NCBI GenBank assembly: GCA_017304675.1
Contig: JAFKLS010000016.1
Span: 496,001-560,000, forward strand
Direction of reading: 5' to 3'
From: Sphingobacteriia bacterium
Lineage (GTDB): Bacteria; Bacteroidota; Bacteroidia; Chitinophagales; Chitinophagaceae
DNA length: 64,000 bases
A program made the position numbers and the translations under genes. This document shows, in pieces, positions 42,867 to 53,534 of the stretch; within the stretch, counting starts at the first letter, position 1, and each line of letters starts with the position of its first letter. Below the pieces are notes generated by a model. That model was given only the letters and a program-made list of their open reading frames with translations, ran no database searches and was not told the DNA's origin.

Positions 42867-45800
42867 TTAAACCTTCATCCCTTTCACTTTCTTCTCTCCA
42901 TTCACCTTCTTTGGTAGCAGCGTTTTCTCCATTTTCACAATAGGAGTTTCTTTAAAGCCCATTTCCTCACCATTAGGGCCTTCTTTCAGCAACTGGTTCT
43001 TTTGAATCTTAATCGTAATCTCTCTTTCCAAACAAGCCACATCTTTTTTTAATTGCGCCAGTTCATTTTCCTTTTCAAAAGGCTTATTCACTATTTGTTC
43101 AAGCATGGGAATATTGCTGTTCAATTCTTTCAGGTTGCTTTCATATTTTTCTTTAATAGCAGAAACCCTGTCTATACAATTTAAAAAATGCCTTGCTGCC
43201 AACTTGGGATTGTCAATATTGATATGCCCCTGGTTCCAGGTGTACTTAATGCCGGTAGTTTTACTTTCAGCAAAAAGTATATTTTGATACCTGTATTCAA
43301 ACAGGCTTTTGTTTTCATAGGTTTCTTTCTGACGACGAATCATGCAATCAAAACCATACAGGCTGCCTATTTTTTGCATATCATCTTCACCAGCCCTTGG
43401 CTTCCAGTTTACTGATAATTGGATAAGATGAATACCAATGGCTTCCAGCTCTGCTGATTTGCAGCCTGTGATTTGTACAGGATTTGATTTGGTTCCATCT
43501 TTTTCAAACTGTAAAGTTTTCTTATAAGCAGCTTCATCATTTTTTAACTTATCTAAGGTTTGAATTGTAGTTTCTTTATCAATCTGTAAATTCTCTAACT
43601 GAAACCTTGAACGAATTACTTCCTTATGATGTGCATTACGCAGGCTTTCAAGTACAGCTATCTTTTTTTCCATTTTTGATTTTTCAAGCAAAGAATTATC
43701 ACCGGAAAGTATGGCGATGTATTCACTAAAGTTCATACCGCTTTTTTCATCAATAGCGCCTTCATCAATCGTCCGCACATTCAGTTCGCAATTCTTCATC
43801 TGGCTGATGAAAGTCTGCTTATTCTTTAAAAGATTGAACTTGTAATTATCCAAAGATTGCTCAACAGCGTAGATGTAGTTCTTTACCATATTGTCATATT
43901 CATTCTTAGCAAGTAAATTCCCTTGCCTTGCGCCACGACCGTTTCTTTGTTCCAGTTCAGAAGGCTTCCAGGGAATATCCAGATGATGCATGGCAACAAC
44001 CTTTGCCTGTACGTTCAAACCTGTTCCTGCTTTTTCCGTACTGCCCAATAAAATCCGTATTTCACCATTGTTCATTTTGCGGAACAATTCGGGCTTTTGC
44101 CTGTCTGTCCAGTCATGTATAAATGTGATATGGTGAGGCGGAATGTCAAAATCCTCTATCAGCTTTTGCTTCAGGGCATCATAGATATTAAACTCATCTG
44201 GCTTTGGTGTGCCAATATCACAAAACACAATCTGTGTTCCCCTTTTATCGCTGCTTTGGTTATAAATTTCTGCCAGCTTTCTGGCACATACATTTACTTT
44301 ATGATTGGGATGGTCCTCATATTTTGCTGAATCAATCAACCGCATATCTGCTGCCATCTTTTTAGCATAGTTAGTTGCAATCAGCATCCTTCCTTTATCT
44401 TCTTCATCTGTTAGTGGCGGTCTGCCGATTAAACTTCCATCACCTGTTTTGGCAAACTGCATCAAGTTTTTTATAAACTCCTGCTGGTCGGGTGTAGGAG
44501 CAATATTAATAAGCTGTTCATCTAACTCTGGCTTATCAAGCTGTATATGTTTGGCGGTTTTATAGTCTGTAATTTCATTATAAAACAAGGCAAGCTCCGG
44601 CACTTTTATAAAATGCCGGAAACGTTCTTTTGCAATAATTTCATTGGTAACGCTAAATTCAAAATCGGTTGTTTTTCTTGCAAACACTGCCGCCCATCCA
44701 TCAAAGTTTTCAATTCGCTGCCGCTCCATTTCGTTTGGGCGCAGGTATTTAAACAACAAGTACATTTCTGTAAGGCTGTTGCTGATGGGCGTGCCGGATA
44801 AAAATGTTACACACAAATCACTTTTAAATTTATCCTGCAAAGTCCGCACGGCAAATAGCATATTCAATGCTTTCTGGCTTCCTTCCTGGTTGCCTAAGCC
44901 TGCCACCCTTGTGTGTCTTGTAGTGAATGTTAGGTTTTTAAATTTATGTGCTTCATCAACAAACAAATGGTCGACACCGAGTTCCTGAAAATTAATACCG
45001 ACATCCTTTTTTTCTTCAATCGCTTTCTTTATTTCCTGTAGTTGTATGCCTAAATTATTTTTTCTTATTTCCAAACCTTTCAGCATACGGCGTGATATTT
45101 CTCCACCAATATCTTTGATGGTGTATAAATCCCTTTCAATGTTATCTAACTCTTGTTGGAATATCTGCCTTTGTATTTCGGGGCTTTGAGGAATTTTTCC
45201 AAACTGGTCATGCGTTAGAATAATGCAATCCCAGTTGTTGTTTTTTATTTCATGAAATAAACGTAAGCGTTTTGCCGGTGTAAAATCATTTTCTTCCGGA
45301 GCCAATATTCTTGCGTTGGGGTAAGCTTTCCGGTAAGTTTCTGCAATCTGCCTTACGTTGGCTTTCAACGCCAGTATCATTGGTTTTGTGGCAGTGCCCA
45401 ATCTTTTCATTTCATGCGAAGCCACTACCATTGTGAGTGTTTTGCCCAACCCCACTTCATGGTCAATCAATGCGCCACGGTTTTGTACAATACGCCACAC
45501 CGAATTTTTCTGTGAGCTGTATAAATCATCGATGCCCAATCTTCTTTTATCCAATCCGGGAAACTGCAAATGGCTGCCATCATATTCCCTTAATACATAA
45601 CAATTAAAAGTGTCGTTGTACAGTTTCTCCAAATAATTTTTTTCCTCATTGGGTAAATTCTGCAGCCATTCTAAAAAACTGTTGCGTATGCTGTCAACTT
45701 TTTGATGACCTAACTGTATGGCATCATTATCAGGCACACGGATTGTTTTGCCGCCAACATCAACTTTATAAGTAAAAAACGGAGTGGTATTTTCCAAAGC

Positions 45801-48356
45801 ATGTTCCAGTAATTTGTCGCCATACATACGACTTCCATCTTTTGGGTTTACCATATATTCCTGGTCAAGCTTTGCATTGCTGCCGTTACATTTTACTTTA
45901 AAAGAATCAACAGAAGCGAAATAACTCACTTCAGTATTCAATTCAAAAAGATGAGATGCAAAGTGGCTGTAATAATCTAACGGCATCCATCTTTCGCCTA
46001 AATTAAAATCAAGCAATTCAAAAGGAATTTTTTCAGGCTGTACTTTTTCTATTGCCTGCATACTCCGCATTAGCTGGGCATTGTCAGGATTGTTGTTCAC
46101 CGCTTCCGCTGCAAGCCGGAGTTTTATCACAACATTGCCACTCAACAATTCATCAGCCGTTTGCCATGCGTTTGATGCAGGGTTCAAATAAATATGATTG
46201 CCCAATGCAGCTATCGCTTCATCTTCTGTGCTATCTGTTGCGGCTGCAATAAATTCAATGTCCACTTTGCCTTTATCATTGAGGCTTTTTGCCAATGCTT
46301 CCAAAGGGTTAGTGGTGTGAAACGCTTCCTGCTTAGCAATTAATGAATGAGTGAGAACATCAGCCTTTACAAATTGTTCCCCTTCTTTTCTTTCCAATGA
46401 TGAAAGCATCATTAATCCAAATGCCTCATCTTTTAAAATGCGCTGGCGATTGATGTTGCTGTTTAACAAACCATAACCTTTAATCAGCGCTTCATAACTT
46501 TCGTTCAGCTCTTTCCGTAGTTCAGGAAGTTCTTTTTTCTCATTCAGTTCTTTATCTGTTAACAGCAAATAATTATCTCTTACAGATGTGTATTGCTGGT
46601 AGAAAGCAAGGTCTTTTTTATCGTACAACGAGGGAAGGAAAACAGGTTTATCATTTTCACCGCCAAGAAAGGAAACATAGCCAACTCTGTTGTTATGCAC
46701 TATTAATGTTGCTTCTTTATGGTATGGATTAGGCCCTTGAATTATATCCTTTTTTTCATCGTCAAACGAAAGATGAAATATAATATCGCCTTCATTGTAG
46801 TAATCATGGCCATACTCCCGAAGGACATTTGATAAACCTTTGAGTTCATTCTGGAACCCCGCAGCGTTCATCCAGTTTACCACCGGTTGTATTTCCTCGG
46901 CATTAGAATAGATTTTATAAACATACTGTTTAAAGGCAGTTGATTTTGCTGTTACCATTACCAGCAGTTCTTGTTCCGGTTTATCTTTTGTGCGGATGAT
47001 ATTTAATAGCCTTGCAGTTTTCTTATCAACTACAGTTTCATCCAGAGAATTAATATAAACAGCAGCCCGACTTATGGATGTTGCCGGAGAAGTATCAAAT
47101 AATCCTAACTGAACAGATGAAACATCTGTTTTATTTTCCGGCATAGCTTTGTAAGTCAGTTTTTTGCCGGGAGATTGCTTTTCCTCTATCGGAGAAAGTG
47201 CGAAGGATTGTTTATTAAATCGCTTGCTGATTCCATCGGCAATAGTTGCTGCAAGCCTGTCTGAAATCAGGTTGATGCTGCCTGTTTGCCATATAACTTC
47301 TGTTGCCCTTCCATACTGGTTCTTGCCCGGTTTAATTTGATTGCCAACTATGGTTTCAGGATGAAGGGCTATATAACGGCTGATATGATATTTACCAAAT
47401 TCATTTTGTTGTTCAGATGTTTCTATCAGGTTTTGTTCATGTGTAGTAATATCTTTTTTGCTGGTTTGTTTTTGAACAATCAATAAATGCGAAGGCGCTT
47501 CGGTATTGCCTGTGTCTTTCATCAAATTATCCGGCATTACGGAAAGGCTGATGAAGTTTGAATTATGAAACAAATAATCCCTTGCTTCTTTATTTGACGG
47601 ACTGTTCAGGAAACCATCGGTAGTAATATATGCAAGCAAACCACCTTCTTTTATTTTGGTTAAGCCTTTTGCAAAAAAGTAATTGTGGATTTTATCTTTT
47701 ACATTTTTATCTGTTATTGATTCATCATTCACATGAAAATTCCCAAACGGGATATTGCTTACAATTAAATCATACCTCCCGTCTGAGTCATTATTTGTTT
47801 CTTCAAAACCTTTTATTTCAACATTAGCAGGAATGTCAAGTGAGTTTTTTAACGCAGTTAAAACCTTTCCCGTTAGAAAATCTTTTTCAACAGCAGTTAT
47901 GCCTGATAAACCAGGAAATACCTTCGCTGCTTCTGATATAAATACACCAGCACCGGCAGATGGTTCGTAGATAGTCTTCGGCTCAATTCCCCTTTCTTTT
48001 AAAACAGCGAACAATGTTTGGGGAACAATTTCAGGCGTATAATACGCAGTGAGTACGCTGTTCTTTACTGAATCAATTGCCTTTTCATAGTCTGCATTCG
48101 TTAAATGTTCCATTAGCAATTGATGCAGTTCCATCACTAATGGGCGCAAGCTTAAATCTTGTTTGGATGCATTTAATTTTATCCACTCTTCTTTTGATTC
48201 GTATGGAAACAGAATGGCTTTTATGCCGCCAAAGCCAGAGTATTTTCTCAACACTCCGGCTTGTTCTTCAGTAATTACTTCTCCAGGTTTCCACTCAAGG
48301 GCAATACTGATAGCTTCAATATTGTCTTTGAACTTTTGCTGACTGTTGTAACCCAT
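42867..48356 (-). CDS. Giant methyltransferase-helicase (DarB-like) of the element
   Basis: This 1829-residue protein has an N-terminal SAM-methyltransferase-like domain: a SAM-loop [11 protein letters not shown] near residue 137 and SNIPFGNF (N201-I-P-F) in place of the N6-adenine NPPF motif. A SNF2-type helicase follows with Walker A EVGLGKT (K972), DEAH at 1134-1137, SGTPISNSL, and the C-terminal motifs [10 protein letters not shown] and [11 protein letters not shown]. The layout resembles phage P1 DarB, which protects incoming DNA from type I restriction. It ends with a basic tail. It overlaps the DUF1896-like gene and separates traE from traF. Confidence 0.9.
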   Translation of the reverse strand: MGYNSQQKFKDNIEAISIALEWKPGEVITEEQAGVLRKYSGFGGIKAILFPYESKEEWIKLNASKQDLSLRPLVMELHQLLMEHLTNADYEKAIDSVKNSVLTAYYTPEIVPQTLFAVLKERGIEPKTIYEPSAGAGVFISEAAKVFPGLSGITAVEKDFLTGKVLTALKNSLDIPANVEIKGFEETNNDSDGRYDLIVSNIPFGNFHVNDESITDKNVKDKIHNYFFAKGLTKIKEGGLLAYITTDGFLNSPSNKEARDYLFHNSNFISLSVMPDNLMKDTGNTEAPSHLLIVQKQTSKKDITTHEQNLIETSEQQNEFGKYHISRYIALHPETIVGNQIKPGKNQYGRATEVIWQTGSINLISDRLAATIADGISKRFNKQSFALSPIEEKQSPGKKLTYKAMPENKTDVSSVQLGLFDTSPATSISRAAVYINSLDETVVDKKTARLLNIIRTKDKPEQELLVMVTAKSTAFKQYVYKIYSNAEEIQPVVNWMNAAGFQNELKGLSNVLREYGHDYYNEGDIIFHLSFDDEKKDIIQGPNPYHKEATLIVHNNRVGYVSFLGGENDKPVFLPSLYDKKDLAFYQQYTSVRDNYLLLTDKELNEKKELPELRKELNESYEALIKGYGLLNSNINRQRILKDEAFGLMMLSSLERKEGEQFVKADVLTHSLIAKQEAFHTTNPLEALAKSLNDKGKVDIEFIAAATDSTEDEAIAALGNHIYLNPASNAWQTADELLSGNVVIKLRLAAEAVNNNPDNAQLMRSMQAIEKVQPEKIPFELLDFNLGERWMPLDYYSHFASHLFELNTEVSYFASVDSFKVKCNGSNAKLDQEYMVNPKDGSRMYGDKLLEHALENTTPFFTYKVDVGGKTIRVPDNDAIQLGHQKVDSIRNSFLEWLQNLPNEEKNYLEKLYNDTFNCYVLREYDGSHLQFPGLDKRRLGIDDLYSSQKNSVWRIVQNRGALIDHEVGLGKTLTMVVASHEMKRLGTATKPMILALKANVRQIAETYRKAYPNARILAPEENDFTPAKRLRLFHEIKNNNWDCIILTHDQFGKIPQSPEIQRQIFQQELDNIERDLYTIKDIGGEISRRMLKGLEIRKNNLGIQLQEIKKAIEEKKDVGINFQELGVDHLFVDEAHKFKNLTFTTRHTRVAGLGNQEGSQKALNMLFAVRTLQDKFKSDLCVTFLSGTPISNSLTEMYLLFKYLRPNEMERQRIENFDGWAAVFARKTTDFEFSVTNEIIAKERFRHFIKVPELALFYNEITDYKTAKHIQLDKPELDEQLINIAPTPDQQEFIKNLMQFAKTGDGSLIGRPPLTDEEDKGRMLIATNYAKKMAADMRLIDSAKYEDHPNHKVNVCARKLAEIYNQSSDKRGTQIVFCDIGTPKPDEFNIYDALKQKLIEDFDIPPHHITFIHDWTDRQKPELFRKMNNGEIRILLGSTEKAGTGLNVQAKVVAMHHLDIPWKPSELEQRNGRGARQGNLLAKNEYDNMVKNYIYAVEQSLDNYKFNLLKNKQTFISQMKNCELNVRTIDEGAIDEKSGMNFSEYIAILSGDNSLLEKSKMEKKIAVLESLRNAHHKEVIRSRFQLENLQIDKETTIQTLDKLKNDEAAYKKTLQFEKDGTKSNPVQITGCKSAELEAIGIHLIQLSVNWKPRAGEDDMQKIGSLYGFDCMIRRQKETYENKSLFEYRYQNILFAESKTTGIKYTWNQGHINIDNPKLAARHFLNCIDRVSAIKEKYESNLKELNSNIPMLEQIVNKPFEKENELAQLKKDVACLEREITIKIQKNQLLKEGPNGEEMGFKETPIVKMEKTLLPKKVNGEKKVKGMKV

Positions 48357-48810
48357 TACTCACATTTTCATCTACACTGTTACTTTCCAGGTACTCATTT
48401 ATCATCCCGGTAATTGCATAGCGGGTGAATTTGTTATCAACTGTCTCCTCTGAAAATCGTAAATCCTCAAAAACAGGAAGACAATAACTTACCATATTGA
48501 CAAGCTCATATTGCAGCAATCCAGCTTCAAGCATCAGAATATATCTCTCCTCAAATTCTTCGCTCAATATAGTGCGGATGTAGTTGTACTTTGATGGCCG
48601 CAAGTCTGCAGTTATTTGTTTTAAACATATTATTTCAATCAGGTAACCGGGTTGCTGCTCTTTTTTTAGCCGTTCTAGTAATTCCGCTGCGTCATTAAGT
48701 TTTTGGTTGATATATTGAGCAAGCCCGTCTCCCTGTTGTAACTGAAACAGTATGTCGGGGTTATTCTCCCTTATATAGTCAAGCAGATGATTTTTTATTT
48801 CGTTAAGCAT
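48316..48810 (-). CDS. DUF1896-like protein preceding the helicase
   Basis: The 164-residue protein starts at [16 protein letters not shown] (ATG); a TTG start eight codons earlier is not preferred. The layout with a LRESxP-like [11 protein letters not shown], then [18 protein letters not shown], follows the DUF1896 family that sits before the helicase gene in CTnDOT-like elements. It is cytosolic. Its 3' end overlaps the helicase start by 41 bases. Function unknown; a helper for the helicase is likely from constant linkage. Confidence 0.65.
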   Translation of the reverse strand: MLNEIKNHLLDYIRENNPDILFQLQQGDGLAQYINQKLNDAAELLERLKKEQQPGYLIEIICLKQITADLRPSKYNYIRTILSEEFEERYILMLEAGLLQYELVNMVSYCLPVFEDLRFSEETVDNKFTRYAITGMINEYLESNSVDENVSNGLQQSAKVQRQY

Positions 48811-48823
48811 TGAATGAAATATT

Positions 48824-49156
48824 TTATACACCAAAAAATGAACGGATTACAGTTGCAACAACTACAAGGAAAACACAACTGCCAAACCAGGCTGCAGCAA
48901 CTTTGCCCGTATCGTGATCACCGCTATTCCATTTTTGATAAACTTTTATGGCACCAATAAGACCAACTATAGCACCTACAGCATACATAAGGTTAGTACC
49001 AGCAGCAAAATAGCTTCTGACTTTTGTGTTGGCTTCATTAATACCGGCATTACCATCCTGGGCGGTTGCTATCAGTTTAACCAGCATAAGAAGAAGGATA
49101 GCTGATATTTTTTTATACCAGCCAATGGAGCGGAACTTTACTTTCACACGTTTCAT
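48824..49156 (-). CDS. traE: Conjugative transposon protein TraE (DUF4134)
   Basis: The 110-residue protein has a signal/transmembrane N-terminus and the DUF4134 region: INEANTKVRSYFAAGTNLMYAVGAIVGLIGAIKVYQKWNSGDHDTGK, with a second and third membrane helix. It is the VirB2-like pilin of CTnDOT-type systems. It lies downstream of a terminator-like hairpin, and upstream of the DUF1896-like gene by 13 bases. Confidence 0.92.
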   Translation of the reverse strand: MKRVKVKFRSIGWYKKISAILLLMLVKLIATAQDGNAGINEANTKVRSYFAAGTNLMYAVGAIVGLIGAIKVYQKWNSGDHDTGKVAAAWFGSCVFLVVVATVIRSFFGV

Positions 49157-49184
49157 ACGTCACAATATTTAAGAATTGAACAAT

Positions 49185-49246
49185 CAAAAAAGCTTCATAG
49201 TAATTTTCAAACTCTCATGTCCTGTCTCACAGTTACTATGAAGCAA
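49185..49246 (-). terminator. Terminator-like inverted repeat before traE
   Basis: GCTTCATAGTAA (49192-49203) and TTACTATGAAGC (49233-49244) are perfect 12-base arms with a 29-base loop. On the minus strand the second arm is followed by six T. It lies between a hypothetical gene and traE, so it may attenuate read-through into the tra operon. Confidence 0.6.
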
Positions 49247-49252
49247 GGTTTT

Positions 49253-49714
49253 TCACTTATGGAAAATAGCAGAAAGGTCTTCCTGAGAAATTATTCCTGG
49301 TTGCACCGCCTCTGCTTTGCTAAGTATAAATTGGTACAGGCTATTGTTATTTCCAGAAAGAGCCGATACTGGATATTTGGCAACAATAACACGCAATGTG
49401 TCTAACACTTCTTTCTTCGAAGGAATATCATCAGCAATGCCATTAAGATAAGCTGAAATTTCATCCTCAATTGCTATCAAGAAATTTGTGGCGGATAGTG
49501 ATTCCTTTGGCAAATAATCTGTGTGGGTCTCTAAAATCATTTTTTGCTTAAAATCCTCAACGGGCCTTGAAGTATTACCAGTTTCAACTTTTCGAATTCC
49601 AATTAGTGCCAGCAATTCCCATCTGTAATATTTATAGCCAACATAAGCATAATACCCCATTAGCAATAGAACGATGACAGCGATGTATTGGCTCCATGAG
49701 ATTGTTTGTAACAT
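49253..49714 (-). CDS. Single-pass membrane protein upstream of traE, unknown function
   Basis: The 153-residue protein has one N-terminal membrane helix (YIAVIVLLLMGYYAYVGYKYY) and a soluble helical remainder (SLSATNFLIAIEDEISAYLNGIADDIPSKKEVLDTLRVIVAKYP). No family is recognised. It is probably an element-encoded component of the transfer apparatus since it heads the tra gene cluster; a terminator-like hairpin follows it. Confidence 0.6.
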   Translation of the reverse strand: MLQTISWSQYIAVIVLLLMGYYAYVGYKYYRWELLALIGIRKVETGNTSRPVEDFKQKMILETHTDYLPKESLSATNFLIAIEDEISAYLNGIADDIPSKKEVLDTLRVIVAKYPVSALSGNNNSLYQFILSKAEAVQPGIISQEDLSAIFHK

Positions 49715-49858
49715 ACAGGATGACTTTTATACTTTACTTAAGAATAAGATCAATACTGCATATCAAATACAAAAACATTTCCAAAACCAGGGAAAAACAA
49801 TAAACGGCGTAGGACTACCCACAAGTGTTAGCGGCAATAGCAGAGTTTAGCATCTTAA

Positions 49859-50092
49859 CTATTCGAAGCTTGCCAGTAGTAATTCTGAGGGCTCAATTTC
49901 CAATGCTCTGGCTAATTGAAGGATAGTTGTGAAAGTTATATTGATTTGGCCTTTTTCAATTTTTGAAATTTTACTATTGTCTATGTCACATGCATAAGAT
50001 AGCTGCCTAAGGCTAAGTTTTTTTGCCTGCCTGATTTCTTTTATCCGGTTGCCAAATTTTTTTAAGTTGGATTTATCACTTTGCCGAATCAT
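49859..50092 (-). CDS. XRE-family helix-turn-helix regulator
   Basis: The 77-residue protein is a single HTH_3 domain: FGNRIKEIRQAKKLSLRQLSYACDIDNSKISKIEKGQINITFTTILQLARALEIEPSELL. It binds DNA as a dimer and usually represses its own promoter and genes of a mobile element. It is divergent from a small alpha-CTD-like gene 90 bases away, with a hairpin-forming palindrome between them that is a candidate operator. Confidence 0.92.
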   Translation of the reverse strand: MIRQSDKSNLKKFGNRIKEIRQAKKLSLRQLSYACDIDNSKISKIEKGQINITFTTILQLARALEIEPSELLLASFE

Positions 50093-50136
50093 AATGGCCT
50101 ATAAAGCAGCAAATTGATCTAATTAGGCATAATAAT

Positions 50137-50156
50137 TGCGGTCTAAAAAGGCCGCA
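50137..50156. promoter_or_regulatory. Inverted repeat in the XRE / alpha-CTD-like divergent promoter region
   Basis: TGCGGTC and GGCCGCA (one G-T pairing) surround a six-base TAAAAA. It is placed between the two divergent genes, where an XRE-type regulator would bind. Confidence 0.4.
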
Positions 50157-50182
50157 TTTGTAGGATATAGCATTTATTTGTT

Positions 50183-50398
50183 ATGGAAAACAGATTTTTC
50201 TTTACGTCGCCAATAAATTCCCACCCTTTATCTGAAGGATTTGCAGATATGTGTGTGAGGTTCAATTTTAGAAACCTTAATGATCTGCTCGCCTGGCCAG
50301 TAAACCATCTCTTAAAGCTGGACGGATTTTCGTATCACCACTATCATGAACTTTGGGTATACCTGAACAAAAACGGCTTTAAAGATAAGCTGCGTTAG
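50183..50398 (+). CDS. Small RNA-polymerase alpha-CTD-like protein
   Basis: The 71-residue protein has a helix-hairpin-helix-like pattern FRNLNDLLAWPVNHLLKLDGFSYHHYHELWVYLNKNGF that can be aligned by eye with the RNA polymerase alpha C-terminal domain (I-R-TVGDLL..S..DLL.I.GFG..SL.EI...L...G). No other domain is present. It may bind DNA or RNA polymerase. It is transcribed divergently from the XRE regulator. The homology is a visual call. Confidence 0.6.
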   Translation: MENRFFFTSPINSHPLSEGFADMCVRFNFRNLNDLLAWPVNHLLKLDGFSYHHYHELWVYLNKNGFKDKLR

Positions 50399-50435
50399 TA
50401 TTCAACTTTAATTTAGAATATTGTGATAAGTTTTT

Positions 50436-51644
50436 TTAAAGCCGTCCAAGTATAACTATCCATTTTTGAAGCATCTCTTTCATTACTAATATTGTTGCTT
50501 TATCAGGTGCATGATATTTTGTTTCCAGACTACCGAACGATATTTCTTCCCGCTGCAACGTTGTGAATGTTTTAGCAACGGTCCTCAGCATAGGTGCTAC
50601 CGACCTGTTTATAATTATTTTATCAACTACGAGAAGCCGAACAAGTAGCCCCAACTTTGCTACAGAAAGTGTTGTATGAATTTTGTTTTCAGTATCCTGA
50701 CTGTTGCTATTTAGTGGCTGCAAAAAATGACCTGCTTCGCAATACTTGATTTCTTCTTCAATCCAATTACTTACTTGTTCTTTTAAGGAAGGCATATCTT
50801 CATCATAACAGCAGTTCATTCTTATCGGCAATTGATTGATTTTTTTCAACTCCGCTCTAAGCATATTAATCTTTTCTGATTTTGCCGGAAGCCGAGTTAC
50901 AAGCTCTGCCAGCCGGTCAAACTCATAAATGACAAAAGAAGAACAGTTGAAATTAAAATAGTACAACTGTTCCCTTAATGATTTGTCAGTCGGATTATTT
51001 TCGTGCAGTAATTGAGTTAATAATTCTTTTTCAAAGTAGAAATGCCTGTAATTGTTTTGCTTTCTGTTCATCCATGCAGCTTCTGTAAAATGATTGATCA
51101 GCAAGGAACCCAACCAGGAGTTAATATGTGGCAAGTGGTTTATGATATCCGAAAATTTCTCTCCCAGTCTGCCAATTTCATTTTTGTAGCTATTCAACAG
51201 GATTGCAGGTATTTTTTCATTTTTATCAAAGTAGCTCCCGAAAAATTCCTGAATAAAATGTATGAGTTTTAAAAGCACCTGTATAAAAATTAACACTGGC
51301 TCTGTTTCTGGAAGCGAAGGATTTTTTTCTGTTACACCTGAAAGACCATCAAGCAACCGGGTGACCATTAACTGCACCATTCGGATAAACTGTTCTTTAT
51401 CTCTTGCAGCAGTTCTGCTCAGCATTTCATCTAAGATAAGGCGCTGCAGATTCTCAAATAAACTGTTTTGCTTCACCATCGCAACAACGCTGTTAAGAGC
51501 GGAAGCAGTTTCATTAGTGGTTTGCCCGTATAACAGTATTTCACTTAATGAATTATTCCAGTCATGCAATAAATCTGCAGCCGAGGTGAATTTTAAAGTA
51601 GTGATATTATTATTCTCTGCGGCAGCATTTCCCTTTTTCGTCAT
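50436..51644 (-). CDS. RteC-like regulator of the element
   Basis: The 402-residue protein (ATG at 51644; the frame is open to 51677) is cytosolic. From about residue 200, FYFEKELLTQLLHENNPTDKSLREQLYYFNFNCS and later LSVAKLGLLVRLLVVDKIIINRSVAPMLRTVAKTF resemble RteC, which controls excision of CTnDOT. It is longer than RteC at its N-terminus. It sits in a regulatory block (XRE, alpha-CTD-like, RteC-like, LuxR-type). I place this as likely but not certain. Confidence 0.55.
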   Translation of the reverse strand: MTKKGNAAAENNNITTLKFTSAADLLHDWNNSLSEILLYGQTTNETASALNSVVAMVKQNSLFENLQRLILDEMLSRTAARDKEQFIRMVQLMVTRLLDGLSGVTEKNPSLPETEPVLIFIQVLLKLIHFIQEFFGSYFDKNEKIPAILLNSYKNEIGRLGEKFSDIINHLPHINSWLGSLLINHFTEAAWMNRKQNNYRHFYFEKELLTQLLHENNPTDKSLREQLYYFNFNCSSFVIYEFDRLAELVTRLPAKSEKINMLRAELKKINQLPIRMNCCYDEDMPSLKEQVSNWIEEEIKYCEAGHFLQPLNSNSQDTENKIHTTLSVAKLGLLVRLLVVDKIIINRSVAPMLRTVAKTFTTLQREEISFGSLETKYHAPDKATILVMKEMLQKWIVILGRL

Positions 51645-51768
51645 AATAATTGATTTGATTGTTAGAAACCCAATCAATTATCAAATCATGAGCCTTATTG
51701 CATACGCATATCTTAGTATTTTACTGCTTAAAAATGAGTATTTTGAACCAAAAAAAGTACTACGCATT

Positions 51769-52749
51769 TTATACCATATCCAGTTTACGGCTGAGTTCCA
51801 ATCGGTTGGAAACTTTTGCCTTTTCAAAAATATTTTGCACATGCTTCGCAACTGTTCGTTCAGCTATGAATAGTATTTCCGCAATTTGTTTATGCGGATA
51901 ACCTTTGTAAATCAGTAATGCAATCTCAATTTCCCTGCTTGTAAATCGGAAATTTTTACAATTTTGAGCCAACCTTTCTTCACGGCTGAGTTTTTCCAGT
52001 TCCTGGGTACGTTTATTTACTTCTTCCTGTAGTTGTTCATTCCACTTTAGTAGCTTTTCCTCAGAAGTTATTAACCTTTCATGTTCTTCTTTTAATTTCG
52101 CAATATGTTGTTTAAGCTGTAGTGCCAATAATAAAAGGAACCCGGCATTTGTAGTTGTTGCTTCCACTGCCTGACCCAAATTAAAATAGTCAATTGCTGG
52201 CAGCCCCACCCAAGGTGTAAGACTAAGGAAGAGAACAGCAATTTCTTCTTTTGCTGCCTGTTTGCGAAAATTGCTATGATACTTATACTTTACAGCTCCT
52301 ACTAAAGTAATAATTACCCACAAAGCATAGATGACCGGAATTATCAACAAATTTTTTGCGGTGTCCAATTTACCTGAGCCAACAAATAATATTACGAAAA
52401 GTATATAAGGTAAAACAAGAAATAATATTACACCACGATACGCATGAAATTTCATTTTCTTAAGTGAAAAAGAATTGTATACATAATACGGAAAATAGCA
52501 GGGCGTTATAAATCCTGTTGCATAAGCAATGGAAGTTTGCAGAAAGTAGGAACCTGGTAGATTCGGGTCAGGCAAAAACCCACCAGTTACATTATATAAA
52601 ATAAGTAAACCAATTAGGATGATATTAAGAATTGTGGATTTATCATCTGGTCTTGCAAGCCGGTATATAATCAGGTATAAGAGAATTACTGTTTCTATAC
52701 ATATAAACAGAAAGGTTATCACATGCATTTGTGTGCCCGGCAAAAGCAT
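51769..52749 (-). CDS. Membrane-bound LuxR-type transcription regulator
   Basis: The 326-residue protein has an N-terminal part with six or seven membrane helices (about 5-210), a coiled-coil (about 210-255), and a LuxR helix-turn-helix (about 262-320, FTSREIEIALLIYKGYPHKQIAEILFIAERTVAKHVQNIFEKA). It senses something at the membrane and controls transcription directly. It is followed on the same strand by the RteC-like gene, so it may control it. No receiver domain is present. Confidence 0.85.
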   Translation of the reverse strand: MLLPGTQMHVITFLFICIETVILLYLIIYRLARPDDKSTILNIILIGLLILYNVTGGFLPDPNLPGSYFLQTSIAYATGFITPCYFPYYVYNSFSLKKMKFHAYRGVILFLVLPYILFVILFVGSGKLDTAKNLLIIPVIYALWVIITLVGAVKYKYHSNFRKQAAKEEIAVLFLSLTPWVGLPAIDYFNLGQAVEATTTNAGFLLLLALQLKQHIAKLKEEHERLITSEEKLLKWNEQLQEEVNKRTQELEKLSREERLAQNCKNFRFTSREIEIALLIYKGYPHKQIAEILFIAERTVAKHVQNIFEKAKVSNRLELSRKLDMV

Positions 52750-52761
52750 ACCTTTTTTTCT

Positions 52762-53331
52762 TTAAGTCAGTTTCATGCAATACAGCGTATATCCAAAATC
52801 TAGCTCCTGGTATATTTTAAAGCCATGCTTTTCGTACCAGGGAATATTTTTGAGCGTGGATGTTTCAAGGCAAACTGTTCTCTGCTTATTGCGACCTTCC
52901 TGAACGACATTATTTAGCAAGCTGCTGCCAACCCCGTTACCTTGCCCCGAAGGATGAACACCTATAAACCATAAGTAGTACAAAGGCTCGTCAGGATGTA
53001 TTTTATTAATGGCGGCTTCCCGGGTTATTGCTCTTTTTGCATTTGCAATACCCACGGCAGCAAATAGCAATTTTATATCAAGCCATATTGATGTGAATGT
53101 TGTTTTCTTCTTGTCAGGCATTACAACAAGAGCACATCCCATTCTATCGTCAGAAATAAAAATATCACCAAACATACTGCAAACATCAAACGAGTATTCC
53201 ATCAGCTTCCTGATTCGCTGTTCCTTTCTCTCATCTTGTTTTATTGTATAGTTGATACTTTGATTGTCAGCAAACGAACAGGTTAATATGTCAACTATAA
53301 TTTCTTTTTCAGCAACTGTAGCCCTTTGCAT
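52762..53331 (-). CDS. GNAT-family N-acetyltransferase
   Basis: This 189-residue protein has the GNAT acetyl-CoA motif QGNGVGSSLL (Q130 to L139) preceded by the beta-strand LYYLWFIGVHPSG, and a late YEKHGFKIYQELDFGYTLYCM. It transfers an acetyl group from acetyl-CoA to an unknown acceptor, perhaps an antibiotic or protein amine. It lies 12 bases upstream of the LuxR-type gene on the same strand, so they probably form an operon. Confidence 0.85.
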   Translation of the reverse strand: MQRATVAEKEIIVDILTCSFADNQSINYTIKQDERKEQRIRKLMEYSFDVCSMFGDIFISDDRMGCALVVMPDKKKTTFTSIWLDIKLLFAAVGIANAKRAITREAAINKIHPDEPLYYLWFIGVHPSGQGNGVGSSLLNNVVQEGRNKQRTVCLETSTLKNIPWYEKHGFKIYQELDFGYTLYCMKLT

Positions 53332-53534
53332 ACTTGAATAGAATATTTACAACTAAATGATAATCAATTTTTATACCATTTAAGCAATTCTCTGATTTTT
53401 GTGGCAGTTTAGACCTCAAAGCCACCATTTTTTTAAACAAATAACGGTTTGTCAAATCTATTTTATAGAGTATCTATCACGTTAATTATCAGATTTCTGT
53501 ATTTTTATTCTTAAAAGGTTAAGCGTAAACACTT
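53332..53534. promoter_or_regulatory. Divergent intergenic region at the strand switch
   Basis: The 203-base region separates the minus-strand tra and regulatory block from the plus-strand cargo. It should hold promoters for the acetyltransferase and the HMA-AraC gene. I see AT-rich stretches and a TATTTTTA similar to a -7 box near 53500, but no strong motif. Confidence 0.4.
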
